Of a stretch of DNA of 64,000 nucleotides, positions 21,715 to 33,520 are shown in pieces. The notes under the pieces were generated by a model. It made no database searches and had not been told where the DNA came from. It saw only the letters and a program-made list of their open reading frames with translations. Source of the DNA: Neodontobutis hainanensis (Eukaryota > Chordata > Actinopteri > Gobiiformes > Odontobutidae); the NCBI GenBank assembly GCA_024349245.1, contig JALDNG010000990.1, positions 82,918-146,917 of the forward strand, in the 5' to 3' direction. How positions within the stretch are numbered: position 1 is the stretch's first letter; every line of letters starts with the position of its first letter. The translations under genes and the position numbers were made by a program.

Positions 21715-22829
21715 GTGAGAATGAGTTTGTGAAAACACACACATGATGAACTACGGTAGCTCCACATGGACAAAAGACAATCTCTCGACAGCCAACATTA
21801 ACCTTTTGGTCTGTGATTAATGAGATCACTGACATTATAATGTAATTGTACCTCTTTGCACTTTAGACCAAAGAATAACAAGGAGTTGTTGTTATTTATA
21901 GGTTTTTATTCTATTCTTTTACTGGTCCACTTCAGATTGTGTTTCCTGAACTAAAAAGTGTTTGAAACTCCTGCTTTGGAATATAGTCTGAAAATAAGAT
22001 ATTTACAATGTATTAACAAATTATTATTTTCACACTGCAAATACCTTATAAATGTGTTAATCCAATTGTAAAGCAATAAGTTATTTAGCTTCTAAGATTA
22101 AAATTTACTGTACATTCATTAATAAAAGGTTCTTAATGGGTTGTAAACCATTAACCAGTGTTATATATAAAATTTGCTTTCACTTTTCTTAAGGACTACC
22201 TCTAAATAACTTTATACATTAATGTTTTCTAATCCTTATGTAAACCCTTGTAAAGAGGAGATCAATCTGTGACATGTGATCATGCACTGTAAAACTTTAC
22301 TGACACACCTTTTTAAAACATTACCAATATCTATAAACTACAAAGGCATATATTTTATTATATTTACTGTATATGTGTTACAAAGTGTGCCAGTGAAGGT
22401 TTTGCAAGTTTTGTCTTAATAAATAAGAAAGTAACAAGTTGAAAAAGAAGAAACACCAGCTTTTAAACATACCTTCTTTAATTCAGAGCTCTCACTTTTG
22501 CCGTTATAAAATGACACACATTTTGTCTTTGGTTTTTCTATTAAAATGTGAGAATGTTGCTGTATATTAAGTTTCTTTGATTGCTTATATATTGACATTT
22601 CTGATTTTCAGTGCTGAATATCCTTGTCTTCATTGGACATGCTGAAGGTAATGCACCTTTATTTTCTGTCGATATTCATCTTTGTTTCATATTCCTTTGT
22701 ATTTTAGATGTTGAGTTGAGAAATAATCCAAATGTGTCTCATTTCTACACCGGATAAACACTTACCATTGCATGATGAGCGGAGAATACCAGTGTCGGTC
22801 TTCAGAGCGGATCGATAAATGTGACTAAA

Positions 22830-24628
22830 CTTGTAACTGTGTCCGGTAAAGTATTCAGATTATTATTCGAACAGATTGTGACGTGAAAAAAACAATCTTT
22901 GTGTTGAGTTGAGCTAGAGTCTTGCTTAATCTGTGATGTGTGTTAAGGTTTGTTGTTAAATTTGAGGTAGAGTGACTTTAAATGCCCTTCAGTTGGACTC
23001 ACTGCAGCTTGAATTGTTTGTATTTATTGGTGCAAGCAGATTTATTAAAACAGTGAATAAATGTTGTATATTTTAAAGATCGTCAGCTGCTACACAAAAT
23101 AATTTTACTGAACAGTAACACCCTACAGCAGGGTGAACAAACTAGAAATAAAAGTCTGTAACTTGGCTGGTTTGTATTTGGCTCGGTAGAAAAGAAGCGC
23201 TGACTTTGAGTTCAGTTTCTTGGAATATCAGACATATGGCCTTTGAGGAGACTCCAGTGAAAAACTCTAAAACTCAATTAATTGTTAATGTCAATATAAT
23301 ATCTGCTGTCTTTAATTATTATTAAATTAGTAGTTAATGCTTGGCAGATTGAACAGCCAGTATTGGGTCCTTGGGCCTTGGTTTGACCACCACTGCTACA
23401 AATATTCAAGAGTCCCACCAAGACACTATAAGGCACTGCAGCAGAGCTTTACATGGATTACAATGAATTGATGATTTACTATAGGTTTTAAATGATTATG
23501 TAGTTATTATATTTGCTGATTGTGCTGAGTAGACTTATAGATGATTAAACTGATGGACAGGAGTTTGTGTCCGCACTGGAAATGAAAGAAAGGGAATTTT
23601 GAAACCTCCATTAAAGCAACAAAATAAACTGTTTCACCATCTCCTAACCTTAGCTTCAGCTGTCACCTGTAGCTCCGCTCCACCTTGGCAGGAGCGCGCA
23701 GCATCTCGTGAGCGCGATTCTCCTGGAGCTGCTCAGCTGTGAGTGTTTTCTCCTTCAAACTGTTCACAGATCTGGAGACTATAGAGTTCAGTCAGAAACC
23801 AGAATGAACCAGGATCTGACTTTAACTCATGGATGAACACTAACAGAGAGGATCAGGCCCAGGACGACAACACTGCTCCTTGAACCCCAGCACATTCAGT
23901 TTTTAAAGTGTGTCACTGCACTTGTTTCATTTTTAGGTCAAAAGCCACACATTTCTATGACGTTCAATGACACACTTTATCTCACTCCTCTGTGAGCTGT
24001 ACTGTAGCTTCAGTTCTGACAAACACACAAACAATTATAAACCTCTACAGAACAATAACCACAAAGAGAAGTATCTAACACGTTTCTGAACAAGAATGAT
24101 GTTATCTCTCCTTCAGCTTCAAGATGACAATACAGTTTATAGTTGCTCCTTCTTTGTCTCAGTGTCATTTTAGAGTCAAGAAGAAGTAACACATCTATTT
24201 CCTTTAGTTCTTACACTGATCTTCAATGTTTTTCTTAGTACTCAATATATCTAACGGAGTAAAGATCAACAGGTTCATATAACAATGATCAGACTGTATT
24301 TAGTTGTTTACAATATTTTAGTGCTACAGGTGTCACTTCTACTGCTAACTGCCGACTTACATGTGATGCATATAGTTTAATGATTATTTAAAATGTATTC
24401 TATTTTTATTTTATTCTAAACAGGTGTTGCATGATGGGTCGACTGTGAGAAAAGTCTCAAAGTGTGAAAGCTGTGGTTCAGTGTCTGTGTGAGGTAAAAA
24501 AGGAAGTGCAGACCAGTTAAACATATCTTCATCAAAGGTACCCTCCTCTTCCTCTGTGAGTGCTGTAGATGAAGCCTGTAATGAGCTGGAGTTTGTCAGA
24601 GGCAGAGTGACGAGCGCTGGATGTGAGG
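22830..24628. other. Upstream flank of the Ig receptor, no gene seen (right arm)
   Basis: Mirror of 2658-4463, lacking the LTR insertion. No additional feature was recognised. Confidence 0.5.
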
Positions 24629-24665
24629 ATGGGACCCTCTCTGGTCTGGACTCTGGGGCTCATCT
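24629..24665 (+). CDS. Signal-peptide exon of an Ig receptor, right arm
   Basis: ATG at 24629 opens MGPSLVWTLGLI and stops after one extra base at a GTGAGT donor, identical in design to the left-arm copy. It would target the product to the secretory pathway. The following exons are D1 (25.04 kb), D2 (25.43 kb), D3 (26.21 kb), a decayed D1-type exon (26.77 kb) and a D2-type exon (27.06 kb), all on the plus strand. Confidence 0.65.
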
Positions 24666-25040
24666 GTGAGTTTACAACACTTTGACTTTAAACAGGTCAA
24701 CATCTAAACTCTATAGGACAGGGATATGACACCTGGGCCCATTATGACGTCAAGAAATACACTCACTGTGTTTGTGACTTATATTGTTGCCTGTGACAGT
24801 GTTTAAAGTAAAAAATGTCACTGGTTGGAATCTCTTTGTTGCACTGGATGGTGTCGTGAGGACTTGTGTAGCACTTATCCACACTTGTCTTTAGTCTGTT
24901 CTTAAAACACAGGGCTTAATTTTACATCTTTGACATGAAGACTTGAGAAACTGTCAACACTACAGTCAATTATAATTCAGAGTCCTGGGCCAAACTGTGT
25001 TGGTGCTTTGAGGAAATACACTCTCACTCTACACAAGACA

Positions 25041-25250
25041 ATGTGACTCTGCGTTGTGTTCAAGATAGTCAAGGAAATTTGTACTTTTACAAAGATGGAT
25101 CACTTGTGACTGAGGACACACACCTTTGGATACAACGTACTGCCCCAGTCGAACTGATGATCTCTTCAGTGACAACCTCAGATCAGGGTTCTTATTTTTG
25201 TTTTTCCTCTTGGGAACAACAGTCCACAAAGAAAGAACTGAAGGTAACAG
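25041..25250 (+). pseudogene. Ig domain exon D1, splice acceptor side altered, right arm
   Basis: Encodes VTLRCVQDSQG, YFYKDGSL and SDQGSYFCFSSW, so both Ig cysteines and the D-x-G-x-Y-x-C block are present. The donor is GTCAG. The intron end found in the left arm (tttacacag) has been removed together with about 0.16 kb, joining ctctacac directly to aagacaatg. A pyrimidine-rich stretch before the junction could supply a replacement AG, but the phase would need checking. Confidence 0.7.
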
Positions 25251-25432
25251 GTCAGTATTTTAAACACATCAAACCTTTGACATGTTTCTGAGAGGTTTAA
25301 AACATTTTAAGAGCAGCTTTTTTCTCCAACAACAAATAAATCTAAAAACTATCACCATTTCCAGTCTGCAGAAGTCTACGTTCATCTTTGTGGTTCACTG
25401 ACTGTGTTTTTCTAATATTGTTCTCTCCTCAG

Positions 25433-25687
25433 CAAAGACACGAGTCCATCTGAAAAATCCAGTGACACCATCCCAGAACAGAGCAGTGTGACTCTGAGCT
25501 GTGAAGTCCAGGGCTTTAAAGGAACTTATGAATGGACCAGACAAAACTCAGACTCTGACTCTCAGAGAGAGAATGAAAGAAAACTCAGCTCTTGTCAGAG
25601 TCTCAGATGGAGGTGTCTCCTCCTGCAGAGGATGGGATGAATATATCGACACATCTGAAAGTAACACTGTCACTGTTTTAGAAACTG
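25433..25687 (+). pseudogene. Ig domain exon D2, frameshifted, right arm
   Basis: Starts after ctcctcag and ends at GTGAGT. It encodes SVTLSCEVQGFKGTYEW in one frame and MKENSALVRVSDGGVSSC in another. The exon at 27061 shows the uninterrupted relative. The breaks are the same as in the left arm. Confidence 0.7.
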
Positions 25688-26211
25688 GTGAGTACAGTTA
25701 TGTTTTTAAAACTAGATCTGAAATAAAAATAAAAGTCACTGTAACAAAAAGTGGTTCTTGGAACAAATTAAGGTGTTTAAAGCTTAAAAGTATAATTATT
25801 ATTATTATATTTAATATATTTTCTTTTAGTGCTTTAGCCCATTTGTGTTTGTGTTGTATTGAATTCCAACAATTTATTTGCAAAGAATTACATTTATATT
25901 TATTTAAAAAAGTAAATGCATAGTTCAGAAAATGAAAGAGTTTGTTTAAAGCTCAAACATTGGAAATATTTGTTACATTTAAAGTCAATAAGTTTACATT
26001 ACATGGAATATATCATTTTATATTTTTGATATATTTTTTAACTTTTAAAGAGAGAGAGAGCAAACTTTTTGTTTTGAATTCCAACAATATATTTGGAAAA
26101 AAATAAAACAGTAACAAATGTATTTAATTATAAATTATTTCACTATAGTTATTATTATGATATTTACAAAAATATACACTTTTTATGATGTATTTTTTCC
26201 TTTTTATACAG

Positions 26212-26460
26212 TACCGACAGTGTCACCAAACTGATCTGAGATCTTTTCTGGAGACAGTGTCACTCTCAGATGTGAGATTGAGGACAGAGGAAACACTGAG
26301 TGGACGTATCAGTGGAGCAGGACCGGTTCAGTCCTACATCAAACAACAAGAGAATATACAATCTCCAGAGTTACTGAGTCTGACAGTGGACACTACAGAT
26401 GTAGAGGAGAAAGGGCTCCAGATCTCACAACACTGTGGAGCAGAGAGAAGAAAGTGCAAA
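26212..26460 (+). pseudogene. Ig domain exon D3, right arm
   Basis: Acceptor tttttatacag, donor GTGAGT. The domain frame holds GDSVTLRCEIED, TYQWSRTGS, YTISRVTESDSGHYRCRG and KKVQ. This is a compact Ig domain with both cysteines and the Trp, typical of Fc-receptor-like or CD22-like extracellular regions. The first codons after the acceptor lie in a different frame. Confidence 0.65.
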
Positions 26461-26773
26461 GTGAGTTGTTTAACTTTTACTTTTGATATTTCTATTTGTA
26501 GTTGTCTTTAGTCTGACTAAAGTCACTCACAGAGACTATATTATAGTGTTATGAGTGTCTTTGACGTTAAAAGAAATGGTCAACACTACAGTAAACTGTA
26601 CTTCAGAGTTCTGTGTCATACTGGGTTGGTGCTTTGAGGAACACTTTTGAACTTTACTGCCATGATAAATGTAAATATGGTTTAAACTACACACCTTTAA
26701 TGTAAACATGTGTATTTCTTTGTTTATTCATTCAATGTTTGTGGTTCTTCTTTATTTCAGTTTTGTGAACACA

Positions 26774-26935
26774 GGTGATCATGTGACTCTGGAGGGTCCT
26801 GAACAGTCTTTATATCTCAGAGACTCAGTGTTGCTTTCACACTGTTCACAGATCTCTCCACTTTAACAAAGAGACATTATTTTGGCAAATGTTCATTTCA
26901 GTTATTTATTTTTTTACTCATGTGGGACCAATAGA
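26774..26935 (+). pseudogene. Decayed D1-type Ig exon, right arm
   Basis: Begins after acacag with a start like exon D1 and ends with a CTCATGTGGGACCAAT stretch like the strand-F end of the inner cassette. The middle has no consistent frame. Confidence 0.45.
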
Positions 26936-27060
26936 TTATTTTTCAGCTGTTCTTTTATTCACAAAAACAAACAAACAATAATACTTCTTTCACAATGTCC
27001 TACATTAAACTTAGTAAATGTAACCATTTTCTTGCATTTCTAATTCTGTTGTATTTTCAG

Positions 27061-27284
27061 CAAAGACACGCAGAGTCCATCTGAAAACCTCCAGTGACAC
27101 CATCCCAGAACAGAGCAGTGTGACTCTGAGCTGTGAAGTCCAGGGCTTTAAAGGAACTTATGAATGGTTCAGACAAAACTCAGACTCTGACTCTCAGAGG
27201 GAAACGATGAAAGAAAACTCAGCTCGTGTCAGAGTCTCAGATGGAGGTGTCTACTCCTGCAGAGGATGGGATGAATATATTGTC
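27061..27284 (+). pseudogene. Ig domain exon (outer D2-type), fused to an ATPase exon
   Basis: After a tattttcag acceptor the frame stays open: VHLKTSSDTIPEQ, SVTLSCEVQGF, YEWFRQNSD, RVRVSDGGVYSC and RGWDEY. This is the best preserved Ig domain in the window, with both cysteines and the Trp. It lacks its own donor: immediately after WDEYIV the sequence changes to an ATPase exon, so the receptor gene is truncated here. Confidence 0.7.
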
Positions 27285-27422
27285 ACAGTAATGGCTTGAG
27301 GACCATCTGTCTTGCCTACAAGGACTTCCTTGCAGGTGAACCAGAGCTGGACTGGGACAGTGATCGTCAATGAACTCACCTTCATCGCTGTTGTGGGCAT
27401 CGAGGACCCTGTTAAACCTGAA
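27285..27422 (+). pseudogene. Fragment of a plasma-membrane Ca2+-ATPase (ATP2B/PMCA) exon
   Basis: One frame encodes LRTICLAYKDF then GEPELDWDSD. A shifted frame continues IVNELTFIAVVGIEDPVKPE and ends at a GTATGTG donor. These match the conserved segment of PMCA pumps just before the hinge that leads to the MVTGDN region. A frameshift separates the two halves and the 5' part of the exon is missing where it joins the Ig exon. It is a partial exon copy with its donor, not a processed pseudogene, and no other PMCA exon is visible. Confidence 0.75.
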
Positions 27423-27513
27423 GTATGTGAGAAGTAGGATTATTACAACTGTGGATTATTTTATTGAGTTTTGAAGTTATTGAAAAATAAAATGGAGGAA
27501 TGGGGGAAGCACT

Positions 27514-27859
27514 TGTAATGGGAAAATCATATTTTCCTCTTTCACATGATCTGTGCTGTCCTTGACCGCAGCATAATGATGTGCGCACCATCTGTACTGT
27601 TTTCAAACTGATAAAATTGTCTTTCATGTTAGATGGCTCACTCCTGAGAGCCAGTGTTTCATTTTCTTATCTGCTGTGATTTCAGTATAAATTCTAAGCC
27701 CGCCTAGTTAACATTGGGACTGTTCATGCAACCATTCCTCCTTTTGCAAAAGATGTCTCTGAATTCTTTTTTTCTTTTTCCTTAAATAAATCACCAAAAG
27801 ACATCTGTTGTTTTCTCTCAAACTTATTCCACAATAATATATTTATTTTTTCAACCACA
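27514..27859 (+). repeat. 5' LTR of the ERV
   Basis: 346 bp, TGTAATGGG to AACCACA. A TATAA box lies at about 27686 and AATAAA at 27785-27790. It differs from the 3' LTR by a few substitutions, a poly-T length change and the absence of a ~25-27-bp segment. Confidence 0.9.
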
Positions 27860-27864
27860 ATTCT

Positions 27865-27882
27865 TGGTGTCAGAAATTGGGA
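27865..27882 (+). promoter_or_regulatory. Primer-binding site, tRNA-Leu-like
   Basis: TGGTGTCAGAAATTGGGA begins five bases after the LTR. It is close to the complement of the 3' end of vertebrate tRNA-Leu (TGGTGTCAGGAGTGGGA), with a few mismatches. Confidence 0.7.
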
Positions 27883-28129
27883 TCGAAGATTGACGGCTGG
27901 ACCCGGCTGAAGGACAAGGGTTTGATCAACCAGACCGCTCCAAGAGGTCTCCTCTTCCCCAAATTTTCTTCTGGGACGGGAGGATTGTCCGATGCCGACC
28001 CTCCAATCGTCATCTCTCGATCCAACGTACTCAAATAACCTCTAAACGGTAAAATTATTACAAATTTATAAATTAAGAGAAAACATTTTGTAACAGTGTC
28101 TAAAGGTGATTTTTGACTGTAACAAAGCC

Positions 28130-28600
28130 TAGACCAGGAATGGTCTATTATTGTTACCATAAGTCAGGATTGACTGAGCAGGATTGCCATAAAATGAGTA
28201 ATAATAATTTCTGAATAGGCTTTGTGAAAAGTTTTTTCTTTTGTTTTATGTCTGGACTGGATTGTCCTAATCTGAAAACCGAGACCGGATGGTCCTAAAA
28301 TTATTAATACGGCTGGATTGCCACATAATAATTTTAAAAGGTTTTGTATCTGTATTAGAAACCCTGACTGGGAAGGTCTATTATTGTTGATTTGAGTCTG
28401 GATTGACTGAGCAGAATTGCCATTCGACAGTAATTGCTGAAAGGTTTTTCTAGAAGCCCTGACCTGAACGGTCTATTGTTATTACCATAAGTCAGGATTG
28501 ACTGAGCAGGATTGCCATAAAATGAGTAATAATAATTTCTGAAAGGGTTTTTAGTTGTTTTTAGTTGTTTTTAGTTGTTTTTAGTTGTTTTTAGTTTTGT
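28130..28600 (+). repeat. Tandem repeats in the ERV leader
   Basis: Four diverged units of about 85-110 bp, starting near 28130, 28250, 28365 and 28450, share gattgactgagcaggattgcc and a TAATAATTTCTGAA-type end. They are followed by five copies of an 11-bp ttttagttgtt unit (28549-28600). They lie between the primer site and gag, where retroviruses keep packaging and splice signals; a role is not shown. Confidence 0.7.
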
Positions 28601-28718
28601 TAGTCTTGTGTTGTTGTTTTGTGTTGTTTTTGTTAGTTTGTGTTGGTTTTAGTAGTTCTAAAGTTTCTCTATAATCTGTCTGAACCTTAAATACTGAAGT
28701 ATTTAATTAATCTGAAAT

Positions 28719-30450
28719 ATGGGATCCAATACAAGTAAAAACAGTCCTGCAAAGGACTTCTGTGAATTCAATGTGATATATATGATAGAAACCTGCCAGG
28801 AGTTGTGATAAAATGGATGAATGGAAGTTGTATGGTTTTAATGGACGAATGAGTGAAAGTAGTTTGACTGCATTACGCAATAGAATACAAGATGCAGAAA
28901 AGAGACTTATGCCCAAAAATCAGTAAACCCGAAGCAAATAAAGGAGATTAAAAGACATTATGAATGTTTAGAGATGTGGGAAAAAGCAGTTGAAGCAAAG
29001 AAACAGAAAGAAAAAGAAAATAGGAAAGAAATTTAAAACACTTAGATACAGTAAAGGGGCCATTTCAAAGCACAGGTTATAAAGCAACTGATAACATAAC
29101 TAATGCGATGTCCTCTTGTTTTCCGAGTCTGACCCAGCCTGTTGGTCCGGCACTCATGAGTGAAGACGATGACGTCACCGCTCTCGCTGCTGCACATCTC
29201 CACAGTGAAGAAAAGGGAGGGCTCCAGAGGCAGAGACAAGCGGCTCAGACACATGCAGCTTCTGCAACAGCTGCTCAACTGTACCCAGATCTGACCACCC
29301 AGGCTGAAACAAACACCCTGATGAACACTGGACTGTCAAGTCCTGTCACCAAACCTCCTTCATATGACTCTGCCACCAGTCCTAAGAACTCTAACAACCC
29401 CTTCACAACTGAACTTTCATCAGACAAATCTTTCTCCTTCCTGTCCCCGTCCTCACACGAAGCAAGACACCTTATGGGGCTGTGTTTCAAGCTCCTATGA
29501 TTGAATTTCCAAATCCAGCTCCACCACCACCATCCCCAGACAATGAAACCGATGAAAGTACAACGCCAAAGACGACTGGCTGAACACCCTGCGTCTGTGC
29601 TTATGTATCGCTCACCAGACCCCTCAAGATGGACTCAATTAATGAAAGACAATATACCTCCTATTAACAGAGGAGGCGCCACATTGGGCCAAAAATTCAA
29701 ACTGTTCTGTCAAGTGCACAGGCCCACCGGTGCAGAGATCCCTGGTATTCTGAGAACAATCTGCAACTTAGAAGATTACTCAAAAATTCAAGCAGCGGTT
29801 GAAGACCATGACGGCATGAATTCTCTTCCCACAATCCAATGGGACGACAACACTGACTATGCCAGATACGTGAACGCCATTGTCACCGCTCTGACCCAGC
29901 AGTTCCCAGCCCGCATGGACATGAACGTTTTTGATGTCACTAAGACGTGGAGAAGATGAATCAGTCATGTCTTTTGCCGCTAGAGCACGCCAACATTGCA
30001 TTCAACACAGTGGCCAGGCTGCCACTGCCTGGACAGCTGAACAACACACCAGTACATTTGAAGAACTGTTCAAAATGATGTTAAAAACGGCCTTGGAAAA
30101 GACATTGTTAAAATTATGACAGACAAAATGGTGGGCTCATGGGACACAAACCGTGTCCAAGAAATTCACCGCTACGCCCAGGACGCAGAAATCAGATGTG
30201 CCAATAAAAAGAAAAAGTGGATGCAAAATTAGTCTCCACTTTTGCAAAGATGACCTTTGCCCAACCATCACATTTCAACAGAGGTAGAGGACGACTAAGA
30301 GGAAGAGGTCGTGGACGCCCAGACAGAGACGAGGGTTGAGCGACGCAGAAAGTCTCAACTGTGTTTCATTTGCGCTGAACCAGGCCACTGGGCTGACAAC
30401 TGTCCCAAGAAAGAAGAGACCGAGCTGACCAACGCTCTGACACTGCTCTG
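28719..30450 (+). pseudogene. ERV gag, broken
   Basis: The ATG at 28719 opens MGSNTSK, a Gly-2 myristoylation-type start typical of a matrix domain. Its frame stops within about 25 codons. Further parts in other frames are a proline/serine segment with a PPSY late-domain motif (29354-29365), a capsid-like stretch about 29600-30115, and one zinc knuckle C-x2-C-x4-H-x4-C at 30362-30403 in the nucleocapsid. At least three frame changes separate these pieces, so no Gag polyprotein can be made. Confidence 0.8.
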
Positions 30451-30666
30451 AGTGACCCCAACTGACTGGCTGGTGATGATGAGGAACCGAGGACTTCGCC
30501 TCGCAAAATGAGATGAGTATAACACACGAAAAGGACACCACACCTGTCACTGATGATGCACACAACACGCACTGCTCACAAGCAATGAAGACGCGCTTGC
30601 AACTGATCCACTGCTTGCTTTAGTGACAGAAACCATTAAGAAACTTGAAATGAAAAAAAAGCTGAA

Positions 30667-31428
30667 ATGTTTAAAGGTACCTATGCTAAGTTAACAACAT
30701 CGGTGTGTGAAAAAATACCGGTAATAAAATGTGACATCAATGGAAAAACTCTGTCATTTATGGTTGACTCTGGGGCCACAAAATCTCTGATCAGAAAAGA
30801 CCAAATTCAAACTGCATTAAATGGCAAAACAACTCACTCCATTAGTGCAAGTGGACAGATTGTTAAAGAACCATTCACAAAACCTCTATCTGTAATCTGG
30901 CATTTACCTGATCCATCAGTGTCCACTACACACAGCTTTCTGTTGTCTGAGTTGTGTCCAGTGAATCTAATAGGTCGTGACCTAATGTGCGCACTAGGAA
31001 TTACCTTGTCTGCAGACGAAAATGGTATCAAAATAAAACAAACCAAATCTGAATATTGCTTTATAAAATGTGAAGTGATCACTCCATTGTATGTGTATCA
31101 GTGGAAATTGGACCATCTGCTGACTCCAAATTTGTTACACAACGCTAAACAATACATGAGCTCATTCTCTGAATTCATGAAGGCAAATGCACTACATGTT
31201 ACAGCGCATGTCTCCATGGGTCCAGATGAACAGTATGAAGAAAGCTGGTACCGACAAACTACTGACCGACTCATTCTGAATGGACTGTACTTTAACCAAG
31301 ATTTTTGCGCTTATAATGTTCCATTACCTCACAAACTGTCAAAGTTCTTCAAAATCCAAAACTCAGCCCCGCATGTCTCAATAGCCAAACCACATAACAA
31401 ACAATGGCGTGATGTTGGTCTTTTATGA
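30667..31428 (+). pseudogene. ERV protease region
   Basis: An open stretch of about 250 residues. The aspartic protease active site reads DSGA (30766-30777), and NLIGRDLM about 65 residues later matches the glycine-rich motif near the end of retroviral proteases. The following part leads into the polymerase and ends at a stop overlapping the next frame by a few bases, consistent with frame loss rather than programmed shifting. Confidence 0.75.
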
Positions 31429-32738
31429 CAAAATGTTTAAAAGCTACAGATTGGAAACAAGACCCAGATAATCCAGACATTTACCACTCTCACGAGCTTG
31501 ACACATGCTATGTGCCATTCACTGCAGGAGTCAATTGTAACCGCTCCTGCTACCTTCTTCCTCAAAATGACTCCACCCCATCTTCCTGTCACACACTCGC
31601 AAAAGTCGATGCTCAGCCTCTCACACCCAGTGATGTGTCTCCACTGTTAACACAGTTACCAGACTCATTGTGGGCCAAACACAAATATGATGTAGGTTTA
31701 ATTAAAAACTGTAAACCTCTCCAACTAACTCCAAAGTCCGAATACAGACCAAAAGCACGTCAATATCCTCTGAAGCCTGAAGCTGAACAGGGGATAAAAC
31801 CAGTCTTTGACTCTCTGCTGAAAGCAGGTGTAATTGTTGAGTGCTCTGACTCTCCCTGCCGACTCCAATTTTCCCTGTAAAAAGATCAGACCACAGGAAA
31901 TGCCCACTGAGTGGCGTTTTGTCCATGACCTGCGTGCTGTGAACGAAGCTATTCACTCTCCAGCACCAATCTGTCCCAATCCATACACCATCATGTCACA
32001 AATTCCAACAACTTCAAAATGGTTCTCTGTGGTTGACATTTCAAATGCTTTTTTCTCTGTACCTGTCCATCCAGACTCCCAGTTTTGGTTTGCCTTTGAA
32101 TTTGCAGGAAAACTCTATTCCTGGTCTCGAATGCCACAAGGCCTAAATTGCGCTCCTAGCGACGGTCAGGCATTACGTGACAGTCTCTTTCATTTGACAC
32201 TTCAACACTCTGCCATTTTGCAGTACGTTGATGATATCATGCTCTGTTCAGACACGAAGGAGCAGTGTGAGACTGACACACTGCTTCTATTAAATCACCT
32301 AGCTGAGCAGGGCCACAAGGTTTCACTTTCTAAAATTCAGTTTGTAAAACAGAAAGTTCAGTTTCTTGGTCATGTCATCACTCACTCACAAAAAGCATTA
32401 CTACAGGGGTGATACCCATTGCCAACTTCCCAAAACCATTGACTAAGAAACAAATGCTGTCTTTCCTTGGCATGTGCTCCTACTGCAGAACTTTTATTCC
32501 AAATTACTCTACTGTAGAACGCCCACTACGTGATCTTACTCTGAAAAAAGACATGACACTTCACTCCAAACTCACATGGACATCTGAGGCTGACTCTGCA
32601 TTTACTCATTTGAAACTGCTACTACAGACAGCCCCTGCATTGGCATTGCCAAACCCTGACAAGCCTTTCTTCCAATTTGTTGATGAACGTGATGGTTGTA
32701 TGAATTCTGTTCTCGCCAAAAACAGGGACAGCTGCTGA
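31425..32738 (+). pseudogene. ERV reverse transcriptase, frameshifted
   Basis: Spread over three frames. Visible landmarks are EWRFVHDLRAVNEA, FSVVDISNAFFSVPV (first catalytic Asp), MPQGL, and the QYVDDIML box at 32221-32244 with the paired aspartates, then FLGMCSYCRTFIPNY of the connection region. The palm-domain catalytic residues remain. The frames change near 31880 and 32410, so the enzyme is not made whole. Confidence 0.85.
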
Positions 32739-33520
32739 AGCCTGTGGGTTACTTCTCGACACACCTTGATCCAGTTGCTAGAGGCCACCCATCATGTCTC
32801 CGTGCTTTAGCAGCCTGTGAAGCAGCAATAATTGCCTCTCGTCCCTATGTAGGCTACAGTCATCTCACCCTTTTTGCTCCACATGCTGTCTCCAACATTC
32901 TGACTGAACAAAAGACAGCTCACTTGACCCCTGCTCGTCAGCTACGTTACAACACCACCCTTCTGAACCTACCGAATGTTGAGGTTAAACGTTGTAACAC
33001 TCTCAACCCTGCTACACTCCTGCCTCTCCCAGAGGAGGGAGAACCTCACTGTTGTCTTTCTGAACTTGACCTTATCTGTCTGCCAAGACTTGATTTGACT
33101 GACACTCCTCTTTCTAATCCTGAACTCATTTTTATGTAGATGGTTCAGCTTCCAAGGACCCAACCACCGGTACTGCACACGTTGGATATGCAGTTGTGGA
33201 TGATCATGCAACAGTGACATCTCCTCTCAGTCCTCGGTTATCGGCGCAAGCAGCAGAACTAATTGCCCTGACCAAAGCCTGTCAATTGGCATCTGGTAAA
33301 ACAGTTAACATTTACACAGACAGTCAATATGCATTTGGTGTTCTACGCAACCACGCAGCACTTTGGCGCCACAGAAAATTCCTCAAATCTGATGGCAAAC
33401 CCATTTCACACAAAGATTTGATTTCTGATCTTTTAGATGCAGTGCTACTCCCATCCGCCGTGGCAGTATGCAAGTGTTCTGCACATACCTCTGCCAAAGA
33501 CAGTCTCTCTAGGTAATGCA
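32739..33520 (+). pseudogene. ERV connection and RNase H region, frameshifted
   Basis: Continues the polymerase in two further frames. Near 33130 the first RNase H aspartate lies in a YVDGSA motif, in a frame different from the preceding one. YTDSQYAF near 33313 supplies another active-site aspartate. The domain shows the usual order after the connection segment. Confidence 0.75.

Larger units (their letters stand above)
18333..27166. repeat. Right arm of giant inverted repeat (palindrome)
   Basis: Mirror copy of the left arm without its two large insertions, so it shows the pre-insertion state at both sites: TTTAG as CTAAA at 22825-22829, and TTAA at 21176-21179. Compared with the left arm it lacks roughly 0.16 kb before the first Ig exon (junction near 25040) and has a shorter TA microsatellite near 19965-19990. 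Matching is followed to 27166, the mirror of window base 1. Whether homology continues to the ATPase junction near 27285 cannot be decided here. Confidence 0.95.
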
